DNA from: Membranipora membranacea
Lineage: Eukaryota; Bryozoa; Gymnolaemata; Cheilostomatida; Membraniporidae
Length of the DNA: 64,000 nt
Direction: 5' to 3'
Assembly: GCA_914767715.1 (NCBI GenBank)
Contig: OU612066.1
Location: 28,928,283 to 28,992,282, forward strand
Both the position numbers and the translations under genes were made by a program. Below the pieces are notes generated by a model. That model saw only the letters and a list, made by a program, of their open reading frames with translations. It was not told where the DNA came from and ran no database searches. This document shows, one piece after another, positions 1-11,538 of this stretch; the first letter of the stretch is position 1, and each line of letters opens with the position of its first letter.

Positions 1-217
1 AACCTGACCACTTAATGACATAGTCAATATGTTTCTATTAGATTGTTGTTGTCATTGTGTGTGAGAGACAGAGAATGATTGATTGGGTTTTTTTATTTCC
101 TGTGTAGTGTGTATGTATGTCAATATATGTATTATTATTGTCAAATTCATCACTATCATTCATGACATTTGATTTGTATTAATTACTCATTATGATCAGG
201 TGATGACAGGGGTGATC

Positions 218-239
218 CAATGAGTTTTTTTACTCCTTG
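218..239. mobile_element. CAA...TTG micro-insertion 1, 7-bp TSD
   Basis: A 22-bp insertion runs from CAATGAGT to ACTCCTTG. It lies between exact direct repeats ggtgatc at 211-217 and 240-246. The arms are an imperfect palindrome. Structure seen directly; mobility inferred from the duplicated flank and the nine similar cases in this window. Confidence 0.7.
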
Positions 240-880
240 GGTGATCTGTGATGATGAGTCTGTGAGTTCATTGATCAATTTGAGAAATTATGGGACTCAT
301 TGGACTGGTTGGAGCAAGGGGTCTTGCATATCGCCATGAATTGCATGGACTGGAGAGCTCCTGCATTTTTAAGCTGAGGGGAAATTGAAGAGTGACCATG
401 AACCTGTGCTCCCTGTCCCTCATACTTGCCAACCTGTACGCATAAAGCGTTTGTAAACGCTTATTTGACACTAATTGAGTTTTAAACGCAAAACGCTAGT
501 TGTACTCATTTATGGTTTTCCAAACGCCTGTTCATCTAATTAGGCAATCAAAAACGCATCTTTTATCTTTAGTGTTTACTTGGTTGTCATGGTTAAATAA
601 TAGACTAAAAATCTGGTATTGGCTGCAGAAAACCATGATGTTGATTTACAGTTGACTTTTTACCTGTCCAAGTTTTGCATGAGCCAAATTGCAACTTTTC
701 TTCAATGAGACACAACATAACTAGTAATCCATTGTAGAATATGGTGGTTCTGCCAACTTCAACTTTTCTTTAATCAGAGTAACAAAGTTGTCTACCTCCT
801 TGTTGGGGTGAGATAACTCAGATCTCCTGCCCCAGTGTTTCAAGGGCAGACCAGGGAGGATGGGCAAACAGGGTTTCAAA

Positions 881-905
881 TAGCCTGTCTTGTCCAGACA
901 GGCTA
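881..905. mobile_element. TAG...CTA palindromic insertion, 9-bp TSD
   Basis: A 25-bp near-perfect palindrome starts TAGCCTGTCT and ends AGACAGGCTA. The nine bases on each side are ggtttcaaa (872-880) and ggttacaaa (906-914), identical at 8 of 9 positions. It shares its termini with the insertion at 21133 and its target-duplication length with those at 13798, 57500 and 59746. Confidence 0.6.
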
Positions 906-2244
906 GGTTACAAACAATTTCTCATTTATTATTAGCAGATTGCACCTTACAACGCAAAGGGAAAAAGACTAATGTTGAGTGATCTGCACTCCTACGCCAC
1001 TAAGGACTACTTACTGTGATAATATCATTTTTGGGGCGTTTTCTGGTCATTTGAGGCACCCTGGAGTTTTGTACTCATTTTTCAGCATTTTGCAAATTTT
1101 TGTACTCATTTTGGAAAAAAAATTAGGTTGGCAAGTCTGCTGTCCCTGTACAACAAAATTTGGTAGGTTGGTCAGACCAGGAGTCTGGAGCCGACTGGGA
1201 ACATGAGGAGGGTGGAGATTTCAGTAATTAGGGATGTAAAGTCTCCCGACCCCGGGCGCTATACTTATGTTAATTGCAGCCACATCCACAATCCTTGGGT
1301 ATGCCTGGCGAGCCCATCCTGATATTACTCCTCTTCCCTGTCTCTCTGGTCATACCTGTATTGGTCTGGGCCGCTCTTATTATAGAGATATCAGAGGCAG
1401 AATGACTAACATGTTCTGCAGTCCCTCAATGGTAGTTATTAAAATGAAGCATGTCATTGTGTTTGTCCATTAGTACAGTAAATTGCCTGTAACTTGTAAC
1501 AAGTAGTGTTGGAGAAGTCTGACATCAGTTAGATACCATGTGCAGGTACTGTAAAGGTAAATATAACTAATATGGCTTGCTATATATAGGCATTTGCATT
1601 GAAATGCAAGCATACAGTGATTGAATTTTGTATGTGACTAACATACTGGTATGACCTATGTTAGAGAGCTCTAAAATAGTTACATGGTACTAATGTTGTC
1701 ATAAGCATTGCCATGATGGGTAGGCTATCATAATTTAAAATTGAAATGATTATATCATGAAATATCTTAGATTGATCCCCTTTGTCAGTTTAGGTACTGT
1801 TGTTGTGATATTATTCCAGATGGAATATTCCTTGATCTGAGCTATTACCAATACACCAAAACTGTCAATTTTTTTATCACATTACCGGACATACTTTCCA
1901 TCTGTATGTTATGATACTGAATTATAAGTTGAGAGAAATATATAAGCTCAATAATATTATTATGTTTAATGAGCCATAATGATACCTCTTAGATTGTTGA
2001 TGAGGTATGTAAAATACATGCTAGTTATTTATGATATATGGTTATTCTTTCTTAGTACAAACAAGGAACTTAGCTTATTTAATTATTACTCATTGCTGGT
2101 GATTCTGCCTGCAATGTATAATCAGTCAAGTGTCTGCAACTATGAGGAAGTAAACTTTTTCAGTTTCGGTTTACTCTGCCATTTTTAGAAAGGGATTGCT
2201 CATGAACGATACTACACAGCTGTTTCTCACTTAGAAGAGATAAA

Positions 2245-5200
2245 ATGTCAAACTTCACAGCAATAATGTATCTTACCTCACTACTAATGCTTAGCTGGAT
2301 AGTGAAATCACAACAAGCTCAAGGTCGGTATGAATATCAGTTTTCTAATCTATGGAGGCTAAATTGTTGGTGCTGCTTTGTAACCTCACAGTGAACAGAC
2401 AAAACATACATTACACTGCTATTACTAACCATGCTACTAAAATTGAGATTTGGGATTATGAGCTATTTGATGGCTGTAAAAATTAGTTCAATATATTTAT
2501 AGCCCTATCCAACATGCTTTCGGGTGCTTGTTCAATATCATTGTGTCTTGATGACTCTTGCTAGCTTAATGTAGTAACATAAAAAATGAAAGCCTAGAAT
2601 GCTGATGATGTAGAGACATTTTTATTTTCTTTCTTTTCAGTTCCAAACTGCACGGCCCCTAACACTGCCACAGATCAATGTTACTCTGTGGTGTTCAGAC
2701 GGTCAGTGTTTGAAGGTCATGATACAATTCTCGAACCACTTGGCGGTAAAAAGAACTTCATACTTACAATATTGTCTTCGACCGATCTGACCAATCAACT
2801 GGCTGGATACACTGTTACTGTACACAGTCCTTGTGGTGATAGCGGGCGAGTACAGATATACCAGAGCGGCAAAACTTCAGCTCCGAATTCATGTGACGCC
2901 CAGGTGGTGAGTAGAGTACAATCTCACTTTGATCCGCCTGAGCCACCAGGTAGCCAAAAACAAATTGATAATCTTAAACTTACATTTTTGAGTGGTGCTT
3001 AATGAGGATAAGAACTGCTCAGGGAGTCAGAGTGATCACTCGCAAAGCACAAAGTTTCAAATAAGTTAACTTGTGTAGGGGGTATTTGAAACTTTTTAAA
3101 ACTGCAACAGACTTTTTGATTCCTTTATCATAGTAATTCAGAATTCGATGACTATGGTGGTTGTAATTTAATATTGTAGATGGTGCGTAGTCAATATGTT
3201 GGCTCTGATTGGTCAAAGCCAACACATTGGCTAAGGCGGTGCCATTGCATGAATTGTGCAAAACAGAATGTATTAGGTTTTTAGCTTGAACATTTTATTT
3301 GATGATTGCAATCTTTACTTCTCAAATTATTACAGCAGTATTTTGTATTATTTCAGGTTCATTGCGGCACTCAGAACTTGACTGTTGAAGTTTCAGCCTC
3401 CCCTTCAGTTGTCAAGGATAATGTTCTCTACACCAAACTTAACATCAGCCTTCCCAGAAAACAATTTAACCTCAACATTAGGCCAAAATTTGGTTAGTGA
3501 AACATTGTATTATATCATTGATATTTGGTTGATATTCGATGAGTTAAACAAAAACATTGATTCAATGATTCTTTGTAACGTTGCACACAAATTTTTGTTC
3601 TTGATATCTTATTTAGTTGTCAAGTAATTTTTTGTTTAAACACAATTTTAATCTATATGTCATATTCTGGTAACTGATGGTTCATCACCATCATCTTTGA
3701 AGCGGAGAGAGTTATCCACTCTTGGGTACAGCAACTGGGACCCATAGTCCTCATGCCGCACCCTATACCCATGCCAGCAGGAAACCCGGCTACCCTTTAT
3801 ATCGAAGAGGCGGAGGGGTTTGTTTTTACTGCATGTGGGGTGTGCAAAAAAACACAGTTGAACACTGGTACTTTTAGTTTTACCTTTTACTTTTAAAATT
3901 CAAACTTTGTGGTTTCATAAGGAATCTGTAGGATGAAAATCACAATTAAATGATAATTAAACTTCATAACCATCTATGACATAAATCAAGTAAGGATATA
4001 TCCTAACTCTTTGAATTAAATGATGCGAATTAAATCAAATTGAGCAAGTATTGAAGGCTTGTTTTGTATGTCTCTATACTTGATTATGATTTCATTGATT
4101 TCAGATGTAAGTGAGCGGGAAGTACTTATGAATCTCAAACCCGGCTCGGGTTCCGCTCCTGCAGATCTGAGCGATGTGGAGAAGAATGATGCCAAAATGT
4201 GTGATGTCAGGATTCCTGCCAAACGCAGTGGTAAGAATATAACTTCAAGTAGATCATTATTTCCCTTTATAGAAAGAAGCATCCTGTGTCTTGTCAACTT
4301 ATTTAAGCTATAATAACGGGAACTGAGCAATCATATTATACACAAATTACCATAGGAACCTTCCCTTTCTATACAATTGATCATCTTATAATGTGACGGT
4401 GATTATAATTCTCAAGCTGAGCTAGCTATGCATTTGACTAGATTAGCTATTGCCATCGTGAAAGGGTCACACAAACCATTTGAGTAAACAGTAGCCGGAA
4501 TGCAGTTTGGTTAGTTGCGTGTGATTAGATGTTAACTAGCATCAATTTTCAATACATCAGTTGGAAACTCATAAAATAAAGGGGGTGAGTAAATGTAAGC
4601 TAGTCATAAATTTCACTATTTTAAGCCTGTGCGAAAATGTGAAGTTTTTGTTCATACGTATACATTATTCTCTGGAGTAGCTCAAAGCTTGTATGTTTCA
4701 ATGATTGAATGTTTATTTTACAGTCATGATGACACCTATAGCTGCTGGGATTGCCTTCGCTGCTGTTTTTGCTGTCTTATTGATTGTGGCTGCAATTGGT
4801 GCCAGATATCATGCTCTTATGGGAACAGCAAAACGTAACGGTAAATATTCCAAACATTAGGATATCTTATACTTCAATTTATTGTGGCTTTGCCTGTCAT
4901 TTTATGTTGTGTTATGATTCTATTGCTGCGTCAAGTACAGCCAGCCCTTAATGGCGTTCTGGATTGCGATCACGGTTGTTAAGGGGTGAGGGGTTGGTCT
5001 ACCATCGAAATCCGGAACGCCATCAAAGGCTGGCTGTGGCATTGAGTAACCTTGCTCGCTCATAACTCAATGTATGGAGCATTGGTAAGCCTCAAAAATA
5101 TGAAGTGGTTGTACGAGCTGCATGATCATTGCTTTCATAATCATAATTGGCCATTTTTACAGAAAACAATTATGCTCTATTTCATGCAAATCCCGAGACT

Positions 5201-6586
5201 GTAGATATGCAATATACTTCAGGTATTAGTATTCCCCTTTTTCAACTAAAAACTTTCAGATTTGCTAGGCTTCTCATTTTCAAACTTAGTGCTATATGAC
5301 AATTTTGCAGAAGAACAAAGCGCATTATTTCGCAAAAATCAGGACACTGTGGACATGCAATATACTTCAGGTATAAATGTCTACCTAATTCCCAACTAAC
5401 ATCAGATGCGCTAAGCTTCTCCTAACAGTAGGCTTTGCGGTGAAATGACACTCATCGCCATCATCATATTTATCTTGTACATTGTTGTCCACCCTCACTT
5501 GTTACACTTTTATGTAACTAAGCAGCAGTGTTTTCAGGCTCTTTTGGCTGATACCGATGGTTATGGGTTTGGTTCAGTAGTTGAACGCTCTACACAAGGA
5601 GTGTCTTTAACTCCTTGCTCTACATAACTATACACCTCCATAATTTTCAGCACTAAGCCGCTGACCTGGGATTTTGTGGGATGGCAAAGATGGTGATATT
5701 TCCTTTTGTTTCCCTCTTTCCAAAAGTACTGAGCCTTTCATCTACTTTCTGTGAACAATTATAGCCAAGCACCTAATAGCTTATACCCCAAATATTTTAC
5801 AGGTTTAAACGCCCCTTGGATTTGCTTGAAATGTACTCTGTTCTACATTTTGAGTTGCTCCCCTCGGCTTGGAAAGACACAGTCAAAGGGGAGCAACTCA
5901 ATATATTGGGTAATAGATCAATTTTGATCTAGGTGTGCATAACTACGGTAATGTTCCAGTAAAAACTCAAGACATTCCTTCACTGCTAGAAGTTGTTACG
6001 ACACGACAGAGGATAAAACATGTGAACAATATTCCCGCAATGCAATCTAAATCTGGAATTGCCAAGAAGAGCAGCTCACTCTCATGTTGTCATTGAGACT
6101 TCATAATCTTCTACTTCCTTTTACACTATAGGAGTCGTTATAGCTATTGTTAGGAGCTATAGCTAAATTAATGTTGTTTAGGAGTGACTTTATGTTAGCT
6201 AGCATTAATATTCACTACCAGAGGAGTGGGGTCAATGTAATGGGGCTGGTTAAATATGAACTGTCACAACTGTAATAATTTCAAGCTTTTGCCAAGGGGC
6301 GAAGCTTTTCTTCGACAAATACTTCACTCCTTTAGGATATATTTATGGTTATCGCAGCGTGTTTTGAGCACATCAACATAGATTGAAGAGAAAGCAAGAA
6401 TGACTTTTTAAAACAACTATGATATGTTGTTGGTTTCTTGATGTAGATTCTTATGTACCAGTGTAAACCTTTTTTCATGATTATGTTGTATATATTGCAG
6501 CTTCTGTCCCGGATAAGCAAGCAGACGATGCTGAAATCGCACTCCAGGAGACTGGCGGCGGTACATACACCAAAAAAGAATTCTGA
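2245..6586 (+). CDS. Unrecognised type I membrane protein, 309 aa, 8 exons
   Basis: I join exons 2245-2323, 2641-2906, 3357-3492, 4105-4230, 4724-4840, 5163-5222, 5311-5370 and 6501-6586, all with GT-AG borders; the frame stays open to TGA. The ATG at 2245 opens a signal-peptide-like start (hydrophobic residues 6-20, then KSQQAQ). The predicted ectodomain (about 26-205) has six cysteines and several NxS/T sites (NCT, NLT, NIS). Exon 5 encodes one membrane helix (about 208-230, rich in Ala/Val/Ile). The cytosolic tail holds two near-copies of a 20-residue block, each ending VDMQYTS, from two successive 60-bp exons. Most introns are phase 1, as in many exon-shuffled extracellular proteins. I do not recognise the family; a receptor or adhesion role is only suggested by topology. 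A polyadenylation signal lies 230 bp past the stop. Confidence 0.72.
4938..5036. mobile_element. MITE with 33-bp terminal inverted repeats
   Basis: A 99-bp insertion in intron 5 of the membrane-protein gene starts CAGCCAGCCC and ends GGCTGGCTG. The inverted repeats extend inward over about 33 bp with a few mismatches. No clean target duplication is visible, so the superfamily is open. Confidence 0.6.
5163..5370 (+). repeat. Tandem exon duplication in the membrane-protein gene
   Basis: Exons 5163-5222 and 5311-5370 are both exactly 60 bp and both phase 1 at each end. They encode similar blocks (ALFHANPETVDMQYTS and ALFRKNQDTVDMQYTS), and the intron starts after each are also alike. Either exon could be skipped without shifting the frame. 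The duplicated tyrosine motif could be a phosphorylation or docking site, which is inference. Confidence 0.75.
5595..5617. mobile_element. CAA...TTG micro-insertion 2, 7-bp TSD
   Basis: A 23-bp insertion starts CAAGGAGT and ends ACTCCTTG. Exact direct repeats ctctaca lie at 5588-5594 and 5618-5624. It sits in intron 7 of the membrane-protein gene. Confidence 0.72.
5851..5910. repeat. 60-bp inverted repeat in intron 7
   Basis: TGAGTTGCTCCCCT at the left pairs with AGGGGAGCAACTCA at the right around an unrelated 32-bp centre. Similar GAGTTGCTCCCC phrases recur near 30705, 31727 and 57950. No target duplication is seen. Confidence 0.5.
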
Positions 6587-7459
6587 ACAGAAATATGAGT
6601 TTATTTACACCTCGATCCAATTTTTTCAAGAACTTAATCTTTATTTCTTACTCATAGAGTATGCATGTTGTTTTTTGGATCTGCTGTTATGTTGGCTGCG
6701 TGGCATTGCAAAATCTCGGGTACTGTTCAGTTCGTGCCATTGTTTGTAGTATGATAATTATGTACGGAGTTGCTTATTCATCAATTAACTACTCACAACT
6801 CCTGCCTAAAACAAAATAAATACTTATTCATTTATGTAATGTTGCTCACACCTACTGTATGCATTATTCTATCAGAATTGTATATTTTTGGCCTTCTATG
6901 AGGTTAAAAATAACATAATTCTTTATGTAAATATTCTGTAACACAGCTTCATGATTTCAATGAATGTATTTAATTGGAACTTGCGAAAAATTGAATTTCG
7001 AAAATATACCTTTTTTTCTCACATTATTGCGAAAAATTCCGAATAAGTTCCTGTGCTTTACCGAAACGGAATAAAAAATAATCATATTAAATATCACAGT
7101 CATATATAACCGTAAAATATGTATTAGATTTGTCTCTGTGTCCACTTTGTTCGGTTATTTTTTTTTCTGTTGGTTGTTGACATGGCTAAGTGTATAGTTA
7201 TGAGTGAATACATATAAGTTTGAACAAAGGGAGAACTTGAAAATCAATAGTCTTATTGTGCATTCTGCCTTATTATTATACAGTAGAATTATTTACACAT
7301 ACTAGTCACTGTACTGCTTACTGGCTGCAGACACACAGAGTCAACTCTCTAAAAGTTAAGCATTTACCTTTTGCAAAAGTGCTCAGTTTCTGCCGACTGC
7401 TTAATTCGACATACCTGAGGAGTTGTATACTGTCAGTGTCAGGGCACTTTGTTCAAAGA
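6587..7459. other. Intergenic: 3' UTR of membrane-protein gene, then upstream region of TIR/TPR gene
   Basis: A polyadenylation hexamer AATAAA at 6815-6820 is the likely 3' processing signal of the gene ending at 6586. The rest to 7459 is AT-rich, with no recognisable exon, and must include the promoter of the TIR/TPR gene starting at 7460. Confidence 0.5.
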
Positions 7460-9914
7460 ATGGGATCCTCCAGCTCAGTGAGCAGTGGTAAAGAGCCTCA
7501 GGAGAAGGACAAACACGCAGGTAAATTTACAATATCTAATCAAGTCAGTCTTATATTATGTAGTAATAGTAGCCTCTAAATAGTTGAATGATATTGCTAG
7601 TTGTCTCCCTGGTCTAAGTGCTAACTGAGTGTATGCCTATGTCTATATTCCTCCTACCCATGACACTATACAATCTGGTTTCATGGGAGGAAATCATAAA
7701 TTGTTTATTGTTTTATTTAAGTAAAAGGTAATGTTTCCCAGAAAGTAAAAGTGGAAGCTAGTGTGACGCCGAATGAAGAAAGTGCAGCACAAAATGAGGT
7801 GGAAAAAGCAGAGGTCAAAGTTGAGCCTAGCAAGATAGCACCAAATGAATCTTGCCAGACTCATTCAAACAATACGGTGATGGAAGTCCCACCACAAGAA
7901 GGTAAGTGGCTCATCAGTAGCCTAGACATGTGGCCACCACAAACAGTGACCAGCATGATAAGGCTATATTGACTGTGATTTGTGACTTAATTTGTATTAG
8001 TCAAAAGTTTAACAGGACAGGTCCCCAATTTTACATTTTTACCCTGCTCAAATCAGCAGTTTAAGTTTTGAAATGGATCGGTCTGTCTTGATAAATACTT
8101 TGGAGTTATTGGACCTTGTTTACTGCCCATTCATTGTTCCAAATGTACCAGCACTTCCACTTCCAGGGAGTTTGATGCGGTGGGTATGATACTCTGTTGT
8201 ATTTTTTGCAGAACAAACTAAGCCTTTGGGTATGCACATTGCCGCAATACGAAAATTCCTCGCAAACCATCCTGATGTTAGAGCAAAGAACTGGACCACA
8301 TCAGACATTAACAGAGAGGTGGTGAAACCTGAAACCATAGGAACCAACAAACCTTACATTAACAAATATACAGATATGAAAACAGAAGAGGGAACACCGT
8401 ATGTCAGCGAAGCAACAATATTTATTTCACATGCATGGCGATACAAGTTTGCTGCAACCGTTGCGGACGTTATAGAGCAGCATGCAAAAACAGACCCGGA
8501 CGCCTATTATTGGTTCGATCTGTTCACAAATGACCAAAATGGGATGGTATCCAAGGACTTTGAATGGTTTTGTACGACATTCCGGGAATCAATCCGATCT
8601 ATTGGGCATGTTCTGCTGGTGTTTTCGCCGTGGAATGATCCTCTCCCCATTAGAAGAGCCTGGTGTTTATTTGAGATCGCAAACACACTGAAGGAAACAG
8701 ATATTCAGTTCACTATATACTTACCTCTGTCAGAAGTCAATGGTATGTCGAAAGCTGTAACAGAGGAAAGCGAAAGTTTGGTTAATGCCTTGGCAAACAT
8801 CCAGGCTGAGAAGGCTGAGGCTAAGATGGAAGAAGACAGGGCCAGAATATTCGAAGTTATCGAGAATACTGATGGCGGTTTCTACAGGGTGAATGAACAA
8901 GTTAAAAAGGGGTTACGAGAGTGGTACGTTGCTCAGCTGAGGGGCTTATTAGAGGGGAGATCTGAGGAGATTGAGTTTGTTATAACTGTTGCCAGCATTA
9001 TGCTAAGCTTTGGATTCATGAGTGAGGCTCGAAGCCAGCTAGATGTGTGCCTCAGTAAGATCAAAAAACCTGCAAAACCATCCAACAAGCTGCGACAGAA
9101 AGTATACTATCTAGCAGGGCAAGTAAACCTGGCAGACAAGCTAAGGGACGTAGCTTTAGATTATTTTCAAAAATCCCATGAGATACTGGAACGCCTATTC
9201 GACAAAAAGGACATGCGTTTAGCCGAATCTTACCTGTATCTTGGTGAAGCTCAACTATGCCAGAGAGGGTTAACTGAGGTTCGAGGGGCAGAATATTATT
9301 ACAATCAAGCAAAGGAGATAATTCTGCTAAGTAAGGGAGACAGCCACATTCCCATGGCAGGTTATCATGAGGGCATCGCAGAAATATGCTTCAAACGAGA
9401 CATAAAAGATGAGTGGTTGGTGAATACCAGAAAAGTCTGTGAACTACGGATTGCTCATTTTGGAGACCACCATCCTATCATTGCCAAAAGCTACAATAAA
9501 ATTGGAAACTGTTTGGCTCACATGGGAAAACCACAAGAAGGTCTAGAATATCACCAGAAAGCCCTAAAATTAAATCTGGCCATATTTGGCGAGCTCCATG
9601 AAACTACAGCATCAACTTACTACTTCTTTGGAAGCGCCAATATCTATCTACGCAATCTTGACCTAGCATTGGAATTCTTCAACAAGGCACTTGACATAGC
9701 TCTCTCTGTATTTGGTGAAAATCACTCCATGGTTGCCGAGATCTATGTAGGTATGTCTTATGTATACAATGAGAAAGGCGATGGTGCTAAAGCTGCTGAG
9801 TTAAAGCAGAAAGGATTCCTGATCACCGTCAATAAGCACATCGAATCATCAGAATCAGATCAACAAGAGGTCCGTGACATACTACTTAGGCGAGCTCAGA
9901 AAGGCAAGTTATAA
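7460..9914 (+). CDS. TIR-like domain plus TPR repeat protein, 647 aa
   Basis: Exons 7460-7520, 7722-7901 and 8212-9914 join in phase 1 to a frame ending at TAA 9912-9914. The start MGSSSS fits an N-myristoylation site, suggesting membrane attachment. Residues 1-100 are Lys/Glu-rich and probably unstructured. Residues about 145-330 resemble a TIR-like fold: strand TIFISHAW (149-156), YYWFDLF, a strand with LLVFSPW, then RAWCLFE whose Glu (about 235) sits where TIR NAD+ hydrolases carry their catalytic Glu. Residues about 340-630 form TPR repeats of the 42-residue kinesin-light-chain spacing, with AHFGDHHPIIAKSYNKIG, IFGELHETTASTYYFFG and VFGENHSMVAEIYVGM as matching units. A sensor/adaptor or innate-immunity role fits TIR-TPR proteins in general; enzyme activity is inference. 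Polyadenylation signal AATAAA at 10010-10015. Confidence 0.85.
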
Positions 9915-9948
9915 CCATAGACTTAATAATTATTAAGTCTATGGTTAT
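9911..9948. repeat. 38-bp perfect palindrome over the stop codon
   Basis: The sequence from ATAACCATAG to CTATGGTTAT equals its own reverse complement over 38 bp. It covers the TAA stop of the TIR/TPR gene (9912-9914), so the mRNA could form a long hairpin at its stop codon. The flanks share only gttata, so an insertion origin is possible but not shown. Confidence 0.85.
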
Positions 9949-11538
9949 AGGTAATACAAGTTGAAAGATCGGATAGACTCAATTGACATGCTCAATCCAG
10001 AACAATGATAATAAATGAAGTAAATATTTGAGCTGTGGGTGCAATACCGTCAGCTAATTTTTTTTTTCGTTTTTGAATCTATGTACAAACTTATTTTCTC
10101 AGAATTTTCGTAGAAGTCAATAGTTGTCTCCTCTGCCTCAAACTACTGACAATTCCAAATGCGTCACTGCCATGTATCTACTGGGTCTCAAAATTGGCAG
10201 AATTATCGGAATTTTTCTTATTATTACTCATCAACTCCATTCAAAGACTTCAACATGCTGCTTCATACATCCCGTACTTCTGACGACATAGACCTCACAA
10301 TTATGGTCACTCAATGTGTTTTTTTTTATTTTGATACATTTTAGTTGTATACATGTATATTGTTTCAATATAAAGTATCACTCAGTGATAACACAAAAAT
10401 ATAAAAAATGTTGGTCTCATGTATAAATTGAAAAGAATTTGCGAACTTTGAAGTGGTGGCTTCCAATGGTCTAAAAATAGCCGCCCTATGGTGTGAAGAC
10501 ATTCTACCGAGTTAAGATGAATCTCAAACTCATGGTACAATATATTTGATTGCATGCTATTCTTGTAACACGTCGACACAAAGAAAGGATCTATTACTCT
10601 GGGTTGCCAAGCACACAAATTATTTTTAAAAAGTAATCGCCAAATGGCAAATCAACTTGGTCAAAACCCCTTATCGTACTCAAAATCAGCAAAAATTGCC
10701 CCTCTCTTCCCGTGTTCTCATTCTACTGATTATTGCCATTGCCGTTAAACACATATTACAAAATCCAAGACCTATGCAAAGTTTTCAAGGCTGCCACTTC
10801 TTGCTGCTTCAAGGAAAATGTAATATTGGCAATATTGATCACCATGATAATAATAATGCTATAATCTTCAGTCGTACACGTCTAAGTGATACTGGTTTGA
10901 TTATAGAGTCATTGTTAACCAGCTTGTATGTTCTCTTCATATTGATTTCTGGTACTAGGCTAGTTCAATGCTTATACAAGTACAATTACGGCCAGTTTGT
11001 TACAATAGTCAGCAACGGATGGAGGCAGAGTGAATTAAATCAAGCCTTTATTTATCTGAGTTCGTCTCTTTTGACTGCGACACGACCTCATCTTATCAAG
11101 TTTGAGCTTGAATTGCTCTAATAACAGTCGTTTTATCTGCCACCAGACTTGTACAGGGAGTGACCTCCATAAATTCTTTTTTTTCGGATACTCAGAAGAA
11201 TATAAAGGTAAGTTATTTAATCCTAATCTCATATTGAGTCGGTCAAATTTGAGCATTTTTATAGCTGTTTTGTTGACGCCTGTTGACACTGTGGTTATCA
11301 TGTTGTTTTATTAGATGCAACAATACCTGTAGTAGCATGCATGAGTATCTCAAAATATTATTAGTGGCTTCAAGTAAGTATGTATTTTGATGCCATGTAG
11401 GCGATTTGTTTCTGGAAGTTGGCGAGTCTTTAACTTTCATGGAACATCATGCTTCTCTTCACACATCATTATATTTTTGTAGCCTAAGAGAATATAGCAT
11501 AATCTTGAATCTCTAATCTTACATCACCAGAAGTGACC
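9949..11538. other. Intergenic, no gene recognised
   Basis: After the polyadenylation signal at 10010 I find no exon that I can support. A minus-strand frame near 11035-11200 reads LWRSLPVQVWWQIKR, faintly like the C-terminus of LINE reverse transcriptases, but too weak to call. The segment before 11539 must hold the promoter, and perhaps a non-coding first exon, of the transporter gene: an acceptor-like CAG at 11528-11530 precedes its first coding exon. Confidence 0.4.

Larger units (their letters stand above)
1..2244. other. Intergenic, no gene recognised
   Basis: I see no convincing exon or RNA gene here. The stretch is AT-rich, and its open frames are short and without recognisable motifs. 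It holds two small palindromic insertions, listed separately at 218 and 881, and a low-complexity patch near 1030-1130 where a short phrase containing gtactcattt recurs. The last 200 bases would include the promoter and 5' UTR of the membrane-protein gene starting at 2245; no clear core promoter element stands out. Confidence 0.5.
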
